Positions 8,798 to 17,251 of a stretch of 64,000 nt of DNA are shown here, one piece after another. Position numbers and translations under genes: made by a program. The notes under the pieces were generated by a model. The model ran no database searches. It saw nothing but the letters and a program-made list of their open reading frames with translations, and was not told the origin of the DNA. The stretch comes from Streptomyces sp. SID3212 (GTDB lineage Bacteria > Actinomycetota > Actinomycetes > Streptomycetales > Streptomycetaceae): NCBI RefSeq assembly GCF_009865405.1, contig NZ_WWJY01001238.1, forward strand, positions 1 through 64,000, in the 5' to 3' direction. Positions within the stretch are counted from its first letter, which is position 1. Every line of letters starts with the position of its first letter.

Positions 8798-9542
8798 TTA
8801 CCCGCCAAGACACCTGTGACGGCGCGAACCCGTGGAAGGGCATCGACGGAAGTCTGGTGCGCATCGACGCGGGCCTCGCGAACGGGTGTCCGCGCCGGCC
8901 GCGTTTCCTTCGCCGCACTCGGTGGGGCACTTGGGCCAGTCGCGGCAGATGCGGTCGTTGCCGTCGTCGCCGTAGAGGGCGTCGCCGAAGTTCCCGCCGG
9001 TCAGGGTGCCCTTGCCCGGCCCCGCCGTGGAAGGTGAGCGCGGACCACGACAGCTTCCCGGGGGCGAGGGTGTCGTCGCCCTCGCCGCCCCAGCCGGGGA
9101 TGCCGCCCAGGTCAGCCTTGATCGTGTCGTTGCCCGCCGCTCCGTACAGGGACACCTTGACCTTTGCTTTGGGGCCGCCCAAGGCGTAGAGGTCGTCGTT
9201 GCCGTCCTCCCCGTGGACGGTGAGGATCTTGCCGATGCCGATGTTGACCGTGTCCTCGCCGTTCCCGCCGTAGACCGTCAGCATGTCGCTGTGGACGCCC
9301 TTGAGGATGTCCTTGCCCTCGCCGAGACAGATGGCATCGGTACCCCGCCCTGTGGCGTCCCCGGCCGTGAGCTGGATGGTGTCGTCCCCTCCCAGCGCGG
9401 CGATCACGTCGTTGCCGGGCGCCGGGCGCAGGGTCTCCCCGGCCTCGGGGCCCACGATCGTGGCGGTCTTCCCGCCACAGATGACCTCAGGCGCCATCGA
9501 GACCTCGGCCGACGTCAAGCCGGCCGCGCGCGGATCGAACAC
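8798..9542 (-). pseudogene. RTX-type calcium-binding repeat protein, frameshifted and lacking a signal peptide
   Basis: From the GTG at 9542 the frame encodes several Gly-Asp-rich nonapeptides of the RTX type (YGGNGEDTV, HGEDGNDDL, YGAAGNDTI, GGEGDDTL). At about 9014-9017 the frame is lost. Removing one base from the GC run restores two more repeats (HGGAGKGTL, YGDDGNDRI), then a Cys-containing tail to a stop at 8798-8800. Secreted relatives carry a signal peptide, but none is visible here, so the 5' end may also be lost. A sequencing error in the GC run is an alternative. The family is clear; the pseudogene status is likely. Confidence 0.7.
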
Positions 9543-9746
9543 TGATCACGTCAACCACCTCACTTCGGGACGCCGGGAAACGGACGGACCGCGCACCAGG
9601 GCCACCGTCTGTCCGGCGGCGTCAGCACGGCCCCGCCCCGGCCGACGACGCACCGCGCGGCAGAAGACGGCGAATAACCCGAAAGGCCGGTCAAGCCCTG
9701 GGCATCCGAGCTCGCTGGACGCGACGGCGGACGTTGAACAACAAGC

Positions 9747-9974
9747 TCAGTGCGGGGTGAGGCAGTTGGGGTCGGCGCAGGCGCCGGTCGGTGCGAGGGT
9801 GCGGTCCTCGGGCGGGGCGTCCAGCCACTCCGCGCGCATTACCTGGAGCCGGTCGAGGTCGAAAGACAGCTCCGGCACACTCGTCCGCAGCTCGTCGGCA
9901 TACTGCCGGGTGAGCGCCCGGCCGTTCACGTACAGCTCGCCGCCACGCTGGGCGGGGATGACCATCGCGCCCAC
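9747..9974 (-). pseudogene. Fragment of an unidentified protein with upstream in-frame stop
   Basis: An open 75-codon frame (GELYVNGRALTRQYADEL, ending ACADPNCLTPH) whose coding character continues upstream past a TAG (NVTEPVGAM preceded by VLVR-stop). This suggests a nonsense-interrupted or truncated gene. The family is not recognised. Confidence 0.35.
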
Positions 9975-10030
9975 CGGTTCGGTGACGTTGCCCTACCGCA
10001 CCAGCACCGCGCTGGCTGCCGGACCCCGGC

Positions 10031-10405
10031 TCAGTTTCCCGCCACCGGGTAGTTGTGCCATGCCCCGTAGGAATTGGTGGACGTATTGGGAACGTCCTCT
10101 ACCACCCTGAGATTACTCATGGGGCTGTCGAAGTAATACGTGGTGCAGTCCACGCCACTGGTGTCCTCTCCGTACTGGACAGAGGCCGTGTAGTACGTGC
10201 TTGAGCCGACAAGGTAGAGCCCGGCCCATACTGAGCGGCCATCGTCTTCGCCGTCGCAGATGGTCAGTTCCGTGCCGTCGGGGCTGTGGAAGGCACGATT
10301 TTGGCCGAGCGAGGCGTCTTTGGCGTTGGCGGTTCCGGCCGGCAGCAAAGCTATGCCGGCACCCAGAACGAGGGCGGACAGGGCGGTCAGGCTCTTGTGC
10401 TTCAC
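10031..10405 (-). CDS. Small secreted protein of unknown function
   Basis: 124 residues with a clear Sec signal (MKHK, hydrophobic core, TANA-KD cleavage region). The mature part, about 95 residues, is polar and beta-rich with two cysteines (TICDGED and GVDCTTYY) that may form a disulfide. No domain is recognised. It lies at the edge of a degraded region but looks intact. Confidence 0.75.
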   Translation of the reverse strand: MKHKSLTALSALVLGAGIALLPAGTANAKDASLGQNRAFHSPDGTELTICDGEDDGRSVWAGLYLVGSSTYYTASVQYGEDTSGVDCTTYYFDSPMSNLRVVEDVPNTSTNSYGAWHNYPVAGN

Positions 10406-10614
10406 GTCGCTTCTCCGTCTTCTTTCGGCCTCACGCGTGGTGAGTGCAGGTCAGGTCTTGTACTCACCACCTTCTTTGTTGCTCCAGCGTCTCCGACCGA
10501 CCTTGTTGGAACCTTGGGCGTTTCTTGAGCACCTGGTCAGGGGCGGCTGGACGGTCAGGGAGATGCCGCCGCGCCCGTAGGGCGTTCTGGTCAGCGCCGG
10601 TACGGGGCGAGGGG

Positions 10615-10665
10615 GCCGCTGCCGGCGAACGGGTCCAGCACGATCGCGCCGGCGAGTGCGATGCG
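10615..10665 (-). pseudogene. Possible DNA methyltransferase motif remnant
   Basis: The frame reads RIALAGAIVLDPFAGSG, very like motif I of N4/N6 amino-methyltransferases, but stops shortly after and has no coherent flanking domain. It is probably the debris of a lost methylase gene, though chance in GC-rich DNA cannot be excluded. Confidence 0.3.
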
Positions 10666-10859
10666 TACGAGTGGCGTCGTCGATCGCGCGGGAGAATCGA
10701 ACCCTGTGCGCTGCCCCACCCGAGCCGGGTTCTCCGCACCTGCCGCCCGGTCGGCATCGCCTGAGACGCGAGATGTCGAGGTGGTCCGGTGGGGCTGAGC
10801 CAGGTGTTGAAAGACCAGGACGAGTTCGCCGCCGGGGCACAGGTGGGACCGGGGGCGTG

Positions 10860-11102
10860 AGCGGCCGTTTCGATCAGGACACCTGCCCTGTTCACGGTCG
10901 CTGTTCCTACGTGCTTCCATCCCTGCCGGATGTGGTAAACGAACAGAGTGGGATTATCTGTCCGCACTCTGCCGCACACGACCTCGGCTCCCGACCGGGC
11001 GGCACACGAGACCATCCACCGCCGCAGGAGCGCACCTACTCCGCGCCCGGCAAAGGCCCGGCCCACGTTGCTCTTCTGCAGGTATCCGGCCGGCACCGCC
11101 AG
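10860..11102 (-). pseudogene. GNAT acetyltransferase C-terminal fragment
   Basis: About 80 residues match the acetyl-CoA binding half of GNAT enzymes: VGRAFAGRGVGALLRRWM (motif A), then RVRTDNPTLFVYHIRQGWKHVGT (motif B). The first beta strands and a plausible start are missing, and the frame continues into unrelated sequence on both sides, so this is a remnant. Confidence 0.6.
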
Positions 11103-11229
11103 TTGTGACCACTGCCGGCACCCGTGCTCGGCCGAAAAGGATCTCCTCGTGGAGCCCCCCGGCCGGCTCTGGACCAGATCAGGGTCTACGGTGGGCCGTC
11201 GACTTCTACATCTCGAGGCACGGCCGCGA

Positions 11230-11322
11230 TGCCCGCCAGGCGCAGCCGCTGACCAGGACATAGATGACTACGGCGAACAGCGTCTCGTCAGGCGTGTCCT
11301 GCGTCCCGGCGCCTTCGACCAA
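11230..11322 (-). pseudogene. IS5-family transposase N-terminal remnant
   Basis: The stretch GTQDTPDETLFAVVIYVLVS followed by GCAWRA is typical of the N-terminal helical domain of Streptomyces IS5-type transposases. The catalytic DDE part is absent and the frame ends within 10 codons. It marks an old insertion in this gene-poor segment. Confidence 0.55.
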
Positions 11323-11352
11323 CGAGCCAACACCACACAGGGCACGATGCAA

Positions 11353-11404
11353 GCACGTCAGCCCGTGGGGGCGATGTAGGTTTCGCGTCCACGGGCTGAC
11401 GTGC
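11353..11404. repeat. Perfect 16-bp inverted repeat
   Basis: Arms 11353-11368 (GCACGTCAGCCCGTGG) and 11389-11404 are exact reverse complements around a 20-nt loop. It lies beside the transposase remnant, so it may be a terminator or an element end. Confidence 0.5.
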
Positions 11405-11490
11405 GCGGCGGTGGAACACGGAGTTCGGCCTCCTCGTACCACAGCCGGAGCTATACGGCGGGTGTGCCGCGAGCCCTCACAGTCGAATTG

Positions 11491-12219
11491 TCACGCGACC
11501 AAGGCGCGGGCGGCGAGTTCCTTCAGGACGGCCTGTGCCGCGGCGGCGGCCGAGGCGGGATTCTGACCGGTCACGAGGTTGCCGTCGACGACCACGTGAG
11601 AGGCCCAGGCCTGGCCGGGCACGAAGTCGGCCCCGGCGGCCTTGAGGCGACTGCCGATGAGCCAGGGGGCGTTGGCCGCAAGGCCGGTCTGTGTCTCCTC
11701 CTCGTCGGTGAAGGAGGTCAGGCGGCGTCCCTTGAACAGCCACTGCCCCTCGTCGTCGCCGGCGGGCAGGAAGGCCGCCTGGCCGTGGCAGAGCCCGGCG
11801 ACAACCTTGGACTGGTCGGGGAGCAGGGTTTGCAGGACCCGGGCGACGTCCTCGTTGACGGCGAGGTCCTGCATCGGACCGTGGCCACCGGGGATGAAGA
11901 CCCCGTCGAACGCAGAGGGATCGACGTCCTCGAGCCGCCCGGGCGCGGCGAGCAGCTTCTTCACGTCCTCCCGCTCCAGGTAGGCGCGGAGTTCAGCGAC
12001 CTTTTCCTCGTCCCCGTTGTTGGCCTCCACAGTGAGGCTGAGCTCGTCCACGACAGCCGGCCTGCCGCCGGGCGTGACGATGGTCAACTCGACCCCTGCC
12101 TCGGTGAACGCCTTGTGCGGCTCGGCGAACTCCTCACTCCAGAACCCGGTGGGACGCTGCGTGCCGTCCTGCTGTGTCCACCTCGTCGCTCCGCTGAGAA
12201 TCACGAGCAGTGATGACAT
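11491..12219 (-). CDS. DJ-1/PfpI family type 1 glutamine amidotransferase-like protein
   Basis: 242 residues from the ATG at 12219, chosen because GGAGG lies 6-10 nt upstream; a longer frame reaches 12297 without such support. The nucleophile elbow is AGLCHGQAAF (Cys144-His145), with IPGGHGPMQDL before it and FWSEEF near the N-terminus. This is the layout of the Hsp31-like branch (chaperone, glyoxalase or deglycase activities). The gene is divergent from a CGNR zinc-finger gene. Confidence 0.88.
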   Translation of the reverse strand: MSSLLVILSGATRWTQQDGTQRPTGFWSEEFAEPHKAFTEAGVELTIVTPGGRPAVVDELSLTVEANNGDEEKVAELRAYLEREDVKKLLAAPGRLEDVDPSAFDGVFIPGGHGPMQDLAVNEDVARVLQTLLPDQSKVVAGLCHGQAAFLPAGDDEGQWLFKGRRLTSFTDEEETQTGLAANAPWLIGSRLKAAGADFVPGQAWASHVVVDGNLVTGQNPASAAAAAQAVLKELAARALVA

Positions 12220-12297
12220 GACTACCTCCAGATGAATATGTGAGCCCAACGACCCGCCCATCCGGGCTCCGGCGTCGCTACAGCATGACCGTAACAC

Positions 12298-12317
12298 GTT
12301 AGAACATGACGTCTAAC
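12298..12317. promoter_or_regulatory. Inverted repeat in the divergent DJ-1/CGNR control region
   Basis: GTTAGA and TCTAAC flank 8 nt. The site lies about 80 nt upstream of the DJ-1-like start and 100 nt before the CGNR gene, and could be the operator of the adjacent CGNR regulator or of another factor. Confidence 0.4.
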
Positions 12318-12415
12318 AGCCACCGGACTACAACATCGCTACCTAATAGCATTCGCACATGACGCATGGTTGGGCGTATCGTGGCTTGCCAGTCAAGGAG
12401 AGAGGTACGTGACTC

Positions 12416-12991
12416 ATGCAGCAGACCGGGGCGGAGCAGTGCCCACCATCCACGTGCGACAGTTCCGCCCTGCTCCTCGGATTCGTCAACACCGCGCCCT
12501 TGGCAGGGGCCATGGACCGCCTGGCAGGAGCCGAAGACCTGTCCGCCTGGCTGGCCGGCACCAATCTCGCCGACGCCGACACGCCAGTGACCGGCGCGGA
12601 CGTGGCCGCCGCCCGTGAACTGCGTGACGCCTTCACGATGATCTTCCGAGCGCACTCGGGCTGCGAGGACGGGGAAGCCGCACTGCCCGCCGCCGAGGAC
12701 TACCTCCAGCGCATGGCCCCTCGCTACCCCCTCGCACCACGGCTCAGCGCCGCCGGCTGCCAACTGGTGCCGGCACAGGACGGGGTCCTCGGCGCTTTCG
12801 GCGCGCTCTTCGCCGCAGCTGCGGACCTGTCCGCACGCGGCGGCTGGCCGCGCCTCAAGATGTGCAAGAACCCCACCTGCTATACCGGCTTCTTCGACAA
12901 AACACGCAACTCATCAGGCCTCTACTGCAGCACCGCATGCAGCACCCGGATGGCGGCACGCGCCTATCGCAGCCGCGCCAAGACGGCATGA
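12416..12991 (+). CDS. ABATE-CGNR zinc-finger putative transcription regulator
   Basis: 191 residues. The N-terminal two-thirds resembles the helical ABATE domain (LLGFVNTAPL, then VAAARELRDAFTMIFRAH). The C-terminus has the zinc finger CKNPTCYTGFFDKTRNSSG with YCSTACSTRM and a basic YRSR tail. In the usual CGNR finger the last Cys is followed by GNR; here it is STR. Proteins of this kind are thought to be stress- or metabolite-responsive regulators. It is divergent from the DJ-1-like gene and may regulate it. Confidence 0.85.
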   Translation: MQQTGAEQCPPSTCDSSALLLGFVNTAPLAGAMDRLAGAEDLSAWLAGTNLADADTPVTGADVAAARELRDAFTMIFRAHSGCEDGEAALPAAEDYLQRMAPRYPLAPRLSAAGCQLVPAQDGVLGAFGALFAAAADLSARGGWPRLKMCKNPTCYTGFFDKTRNSSGLYCSTACSTRMAARAYRSRAKTA

Positions 12992-13099
12992 GTCGACAGC
13001 ACTCGAAGCGCTTGCCACCCTTCCGCCCACTGCGCCCTCTTCAGCAGCCAGGATCAAGCAAGCAGGCCAGCAGTACACCGACTTGCGGACTCCGGCGTC

Positions 13100-13894
13100 T
13101 CAGGCTTCCACCCGGCCGCCGGAACCGTAGAGCGGCACTTCGAAGCGACCGGACAGGACGTCGAAGGCACCGCGTTCGGCGGCGCGCTGCTCTACGAATT
13201 CGGGGGTCGCCGTCGGACCGTAGCCGACTTCCGGGTGGGTGCCGTCCAGCATCGGGAACACGCTGTCGCAGAAGTCGTCCGGGAGCGCACCGTGCGCCTG
13301 GCCCGAGCCGGCGAGCTCCGTGGCCACCGCCGGGGGAATGAGCTCCACCACGCGGATACGGGTGGCTTTCAGGGCGTGGCGCAGGTTCACGGTGTAGCTG
13401 TGCAGCGCAGCCTTGCCGGCACTGTAGAGCGGCGCGAACGGCTGCGGGAAGAAGGCCCCGCCGGATGTGACGTTGACCAGCACCGCAGGACGGCCGTGGG
13501 CCAGCATGTGCGGGACGAGCAGCTGCCCGAGGTGGACCGGGGCCGCGAGGAGGATGTCGATCTCGTTCTGTGCCTCGGCCCAGGGTGATCGGTCCGAGGC
13601 GATGCCGACGCGTCGCTGGATACCGGCGTTGTTGATCAGTACGTCCAGCTCCGGCAGCGTCCGCCGGACGTGGTCGGCCAGCTGTTCCCGCCCTGCAGGA
13701 GTGGCGACGTCGTTGGTGAAGGTCAGAATGCCGGGGTGGCGGTCAGCCACTGCGGCGAGCCGGGCGGAGCCGCGGCCGGTAATCATGACGCGGTGTCCGG
13801 CGGCAAGATACCGTTCGGCCAGGCCGAGACCGATGCCTGAGCCGCCGCCGGTGATAAGAACTGTTCGCTCCGTTTGAGCGGTCACGTAAACCAT
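13100..13894 (-). CDS. Short-chain dehydrogenase/reductase (DltE-like)
   Basis: 264 residues from the ATG at 13894; a 5' extension to 13990 is composed of Arg-rich filler. The Rossmann motif TGGGSGIGLG, NNAG and the YSAGK catalytic Tyr/Lys mark a classical SDR that uses NAD(P)H. The gene follows the XRE regulator by 95 nt on the same strand, and a second SDR is divergent from that regulator. The substrate is unknown. Confidence 0.9.
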   Translation of the reverse strand: MVYVTAQTERTVLITGGGSGIGLGLAERYLAAGHRVMITGRGSARLAAVADRHPGILTFTNDVATPAGREQLADHVRRTLPELDVLINNAGIQRRVGIASDRSPWAEAQNEIDILLAAPVHLGQLLVPHMLAHGRPAVLVNVTSGGAFFPQPFAPLYSAGKAALHSYTVNLRHALKATRIRVVELIPPAVATELAGSGQAHGALPDDFCDSVFPMLDGTHPEVGYGPTATPEFVEQRAAERGAFDVLSGRFEVPLYGSGGRVEA

Positions 13895-13989
13895 GATGAA
13901 TCGCTTCCGTTGGTCCAGGAATTGTCGTCCAGCGTCTCGACGCCGCCGGCGAGGGTCCTCTCCTGGAGCGCGTCCGACCGCGCGGATCA

Positions 13990-14838
13990 TCAGCGCTGCG
14001 GCTCCGGGTCAAAGTCCTGCAGCCCTACGACCGAGAGCAATTCAAGCTGTTCCGCGGATTCACTGCCGGGCGACGCGGTGAACCACAGCAGCCGCTGCTG
14101 ACCGTCCTCGCTCTCCAGCCTCAGGCAATTCAGGTCGAGGACGCCGAGTTGTGCCTGCACGATGCGCTTGCGATCTTGTCGCCGTACAGCGACATCCTGC
14201 TGCTGCCACAGGCGTGTGAATTCCTCGCTGTAGTGCAGGAGATTGTCTACGATCTCGGCGACGTCCGTCTCTTTGCCTCGGCGACCGACGACGGCACGCA
14301 AGTCCGCGACGAAGGCATCCGAGTGATGGTCGTGCTCGTCCTCGGGATAGACCCTACGACTGTCCGGTTCGGTGAACCACCGGTAGAGAAAGCTTGCCCG
14401 CAGCCCGGTGGCCTGCGGCGAAGGGCCGAGCAGTGCTCGCGCGAGGGGATTCTGCACGAGGGTGACGTGCAGATCAGTGATGATCATCGCCGGTGTGTTC
14501 CCCAGCCGTTCGAGCAGATCCAGCATTCCGGGCTGCACGTGCGCGGCCGGTCCGCCGCCGGAAGGCCTGAGCCGTCCGGCGACGCGGAAGAGGTAGTCGC
14601 GCTCGTCGGTGCTGAGCCGCAGGGCGCGCGCGAGGACGGCAAGCATCTGCTCCGAGGGCTGGGCCGAGCCCCGTTCGAGCTGGGTGTAGTAGTCCGTCGA
14701 TGCCCCCGCCAGGTAAGCCACCTCATCGCGGCGCAGACCCGGCACCCGGCGTCGGGGCCCCGTTGCCAGACCGACGTCTCCGGGTCGCACTCGGTCACGC
14801 CGGGTGCGGAGGAAGGTAGCCATGGCGTTGAGATCCAT
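13990..14838 (-). CDS. XRE-type regulator with MmyB-like ligand-binding domain
   Basis: 282 residues. Residues 10-75 form the helix-turn-helix (RRDEVAYLAGASTDYYTQLERG). The rest fits the MmyB-like ligand-binding domain of actinobacterial regulators, often fatty-acid or aromatic responsive (NTPAMIITDLHVTLVQNPLA). These regulators usually control a neighbouring oxidoreductase; here one SDR is downstream and another divergent. Confidence 0.92.
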   Translation of the reverse strand: MDLNAMATFLRTRRDRVRPGDVGLATGPRRRVPGLRRDEVAYLAGASTDYYTQLERGSAQPSEQMLAVLARALRLSTDERDYLFRVAGRLRPSGGGPAAHVQPGMLDLLERLGNTPAMIITDLHVTLVQNPLARALLGPSPQATGLRASFLYRWFTEPDSRRVYPEDEHDHHSDAFVADLRAVVGRRGKETDVAEIVDNLLHYSEEFTRLWQQQDVAVRRQDRKRIVQAQLGVLDLNCLRLESEDGQQRLLWFTASPGSESAEQLELLSVVGLQDFDPEPQR

Positions 14839-14988
14839 ACATCCCAGTATGGCGACCGACCGGCGATGAAGAAGGGGCTGTCATCCCCTGGGTAAACGCC
14901 CCCTCCCTCACGTGGCGGAATGCGACCAGCGTCGCAGTCGAGCGAGGCGCCGTCACCGGCGTTCCATCCACGTGAAGGAGCACATGCC

Positions 14989-15774
14989 ATGTCTACGACC
15001 ACTCCGCGCATCGCGCTGGTCACCGGTGGAAACCGCGGCCTGGGCCGCGCCACCGTCGAAGCGCTGGCCCATGACGGCGTCGATGTGGTTTTCACCTACA
15101 ACTCCCACAAGGAGGAGGCCCAGGGGGTGGTCGATGCCGTGACCGCCCTCGGCCGCAAGGCCGAAGCGGTACAGCTCGACTCCACGCGGACCGCGTCCTT
15201 CGCATCCTTCGCCGGCACTCTGCGTGCGACGCTGGGCCTCTGGGATCGTCAGACCTTCGACGTCCTGGTGAACAACGCGGGCTTCGCGGGAAGCACCGCC
15301 CTCGGCTCGACGAACGAAGAGACGATCGACCAGCTGTACACGGTTCACTTCAAGGGCGTCTATCTCCTCACCCAGGCACTCGCCACCGCGGCAGAGGGTT
15401 CCGCTCCTCTGCTCGCCGACGGCGGTCGGGTGGTCAACATCTCCACCGGTTTGGCTCGGTTCGTCGACGCGCCGTACGCCGTCTACGCGTCCATGAAGGG
15501 CGCGGTCGAGGTGCTGACCCGTTACTGGGCCGTCGAACTCGGCGAGCGCGGGATCAGTGTCAACACGCTTGCTCCCGGCCCGGTCGCGACCGACTTCGCG
15601 GGCGGCTACCTGCGCGCCAGCCAGGAAGTCCAGGAAGCCTCCACCGGGTTGACCGCACTCGGTCGGATCGCCGACACCGCCGACATCGGGTCGGCCGTCG
15701 CCGCGATCGTGCGCGACGGCACGGGCTGGATCACCGGGCAGCGCATCGAGGCAAGCGGCGGCTTCCGTTTCTGA
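14989..15774 (+). CDS. Short-chain dehydrogenase/reductase (classical SDR)
   Basis: 261 residues from the ATG at 14989, with GAAGGAG 9 nt upstream. It shows TGGNRGLGRA for cofactor binding, NNAG, and YAVYASMKG for the catalytic Tyr/Lys. The C-terminus GWITGQRIEASGG is the standard SDR ending. It is divergent from the XRE regulator, the usual arrangement for its target. Confidence 0.93.
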   Translation: MSTTTPRIALVTGGNRGLGRATVEALAHDGVDVVFTYNSHKEEAQGVVDAVTALGRKAEAVQLDSTRTASFASFAGTLRATLGLWDRQTFDVLVNNAGFAGSTALGSTNEETIDQLYTVHFKGVYLLTQALATAAEGSAPLLADGGRVVNISTGLARFVDAPYAVYASMKGAVEVLTRYWAVELGERGISVNTLAPGPVATDFAGGYLRASQEVQEASTGLTALGRIADTADIGSAVAAIVRDGTGWITGQRIEASGGFRF

Positions 15775-15796
15775 CACTCCGCCTCCTCCGTGCCCC

Positions 15797-15822
15797 GCGA
15801 GCCAGGCATCTGCCTGGCTCGC
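15797..15822. terminator. Hairpin terminator after SDR
   Basis: GCGAGCCAGGCA and its exact complement are separated by 2 nt, 23 nt after the SDR stop. It also faces the convergent pirin remnant. Confidence 0.8.
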
Positions 15823-15885
15823 GTCGACCGTGTTCCCGGGACGGACGAAGGCCTGGGCACGGAGACGACACCGCGGAACACCAGG

Positions 15886-16050
15886 TCAGCGCACTCGTCC
15901 GCGTGGTTTCAGGGCTACCGGCGGGAGTTCCGGGGCGGGGAGGCGGCTGCCGTCGTACCCCTTCACCTCGCCGAAGCGGGGACCCTCCGTCCAGTCCTTG
16001 CGCGCCGCCTCGATTTCGTCGTGTGAACGCCCGATGAAGTTCCAGAACTT
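15886..16050 (-). pseudogene. Pirin C-terminal stump interrupted by prophage
   Basis: The minus strand reads FWNFIGRSHDEIEAARKDW, then FGEVKGYDGSRLPAPELPP and a stop at 15886. This is the standard C-terminus of the pirin family (cupin fold, possible quercetinase or regulator). Upstream of FWNF the frame turns into unrelated, lower-GC sequence at about 16,050. The rest of the pirin gene is expected on the far side of the prophage. Confidence 0.85.
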
Positions 16051-16060
16051 GACTTGTTTT
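16037..16060. other. Left prophage attachment-site junction
   Basis: The pirin codons end here and phage-like sequence begins. The spot contains the inverted repeat AAGTTCCAGAACTT (16037-16050). Integration inside a protein gene, not a tRNA, suggests a large serine integrase. The exact crossover cannot be set without the other junction. Confidence 0.65.
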
Positions 16061-16183
16061 GCACCTCACTCCTGACCTGCGGAAACCCTCAACTCCGGGG
16101 CCCGTGCTTGCCGACCACCTTCACGGCACGGGTCCTGGGGCACCACTTCAAATCATTACCAATCCGTACATATGGGAGGAAGG

Positions 16184-16381
16184 GTGTTCGTTCGGGATTT
16201 ATTGGCCATGAAGCGACAGGGCCTGACGTTGATCGTTGGAGACAACCACCCGCTCAGGGAGATGCGCGGATACGAGGTTCATTACAACTCGCGTCGGCAA
16301 GGTGATTGCGCACCGTGGTGGATCGACATGGCCGGAATAGGAATCACTCGCGTTCCTACTCAGTACGTCAGTTGGCGGTAG
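16184..16381 (+). CDS. Small phage protein, unknown
   Basis: 65 residues from a GTG at 16184, preceded by GGAGGAAG; an ATG at 16172 lies on the ribosome-binding site itself. No domain is recognised. It is the first phage gene after the junction. Confidence 0.5.
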   Translation: MFVRDLLAMKRQGLTLIVGDNHPLREMRGYEVHYNSRRQGDCAPWWIDMAGIGITRVPTQYVSWR

Positions 16382-16445
16382 CTAGCAGTGCTGCCTTAAT
16401 AGAGGATGCTCAATCCAAAGCCAATGCTTAACAACCGAATAGGGG

Positions 16446-16503
16446 GAGACTACCGGCAACTCCCTGGGCGCCCAGGGTTGAGGTTCGATTCCTCTAAGTC
16501 TCA
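16446..16503 (+). ncRNA. tRNA-like element lacking a D arm
   Basis: GAGACTA can pair with AAGTCTC (6 of 7), and a T arm is visible (GAGG TTCGATT CCTC). Between them lies only a hairpin formed by the palindrome CCTGGGCGCCCAGG (16463-16476) in place of D and anticodon arms. At 58 nt it is too short for a normal tRNA; it looks like a tRNA remnant whose middle was replaced. Confidence 0.35.
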
Positions 16504-16505
16504 CT

Positions 16506-16545
16506 AGGGCGCGGCAAAATCCCCCTCACGGACTAGCCGCGCCCT
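16506..16545 (+). terminator. Hairpin terminator after tRNA-like element
   Basis: AGGGCGCGGC and its exact complement (16536-16545), followed by TTT. Confidence 0.75.
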
Positions 16546-16573
16546 TTCATATGCCCAGACAGAAAGGGTATTG

Positions 16574-16816
16574 ATGTCCCGATGGAATGAAGTAATTTCA
16601 AATCCCGATGGCGTGCATGTCGGGATGGGAGCGGCAAAGCGCTTGAAAGCCATCAAGCGCACCGAAGCGGTAGGACGTGCTGCCGCGGTCCGACACTACC
16701 GTCAGCGGGCGCACAGGCTCGGGAAGTGCACGTGCCCGGCCCCTGAGGAACCGTCATACGGCATGGATCCGCCGGCATACAGCCGCGGTGGTTGGCTGTC
16801 CACGGGCAACGTCTAG
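16574..16816 (+). CDS. Small basic phage protein, unknown
   Basis: 80 residues from the ATG at 16574 with AGAAAGGG upstream. The middle is rich in Arg/Lys/Ala and contains CTCPAP. No family is recognised. Its stop overlaps the next start (TAGTG). Confidence 0.55.
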   Translation: MSRWNEVISNPDGVHVGMGAAKRLKAIKRTEAVGRAAAVRHYRQRAHRLGKCTCPAPEEPSYGMDPPAYSRGGWLSTGNV

Positions 16817-17091
16817 TGGAGTTCACGTTCACTCAGCATGCGCTGTCTCGCGCTATCGATATGGCGCTGGACACGGATGAGATCGCGCTGTGTTTGAGGT
16901 CTCCGGAGATAACCACTCCAGACGATAAAGGTACGTGCGTCTATTACGTACGTGATCGCATTACCTGCGTTGTGGACTTCAAGACGAAAGAAGTCGTCAC
17001 GATCGTGTGGCGACGGGACGACATGATTCATAAAGGATTCGGGCCGCGCACAGAGCGGTTCGTTCGACAAGAGGAGAATCACCATGAGTAG
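16816..17091 (+). CDS. DUF4258-like small protein
   Basis: 91 residues from GTG 16816, overlapping the previous stop. The pattern FTQHALSRAIDMAL, then CVYYVRDRITCVVDFKTKEVVTIVWR resembles DUF4258, a RelE/BrnT-like small fold with a conserved His and Arg. Members are often toxin-like, but no antitoxin is evident. The match is moderate. Confidence 0.6.
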   Translation: MEFTFTQHALSRAIDMALDTDEIALCLRSPEITTPDDKGTCVYYVRDRITCVVDFKTKEVVTIVWRRDDMIHKGFGPRTERFVRQEENHHE

Positions 17092-17251
17092 CGTTCCCGG
17101 TGGCCTCAAGGCCGTTCGCGACTTCTTCGGCTTCAAGCTCGCCGACATGAAGAAGGAGTGGACGAACGGCGGCCTCACCGACAAGGACAAGGAGGAGCTG
17201 CTGTCCGGTCTCCTGCCGAACGACAAGGGTGTTGTCACCCTCACCTACTGA
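17084..17251 (+). CDS. Small phage protein, unknown (55 aa)
   Basis: ATG 17084 with GAGGAG upstream, overlapping the previous gene by 8 nt. The sequence is charged and helical (LKAVRDFFGFKLADMKKEW), ending in KGVVTLTY. A terminator begins at its stop codon. Confidence 0.65.
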   Translation: MSSVPGGLKAVRDFFGFKLADMKKEWTNGGLTDKDKEELLSGLLPNDKGVVTLTY

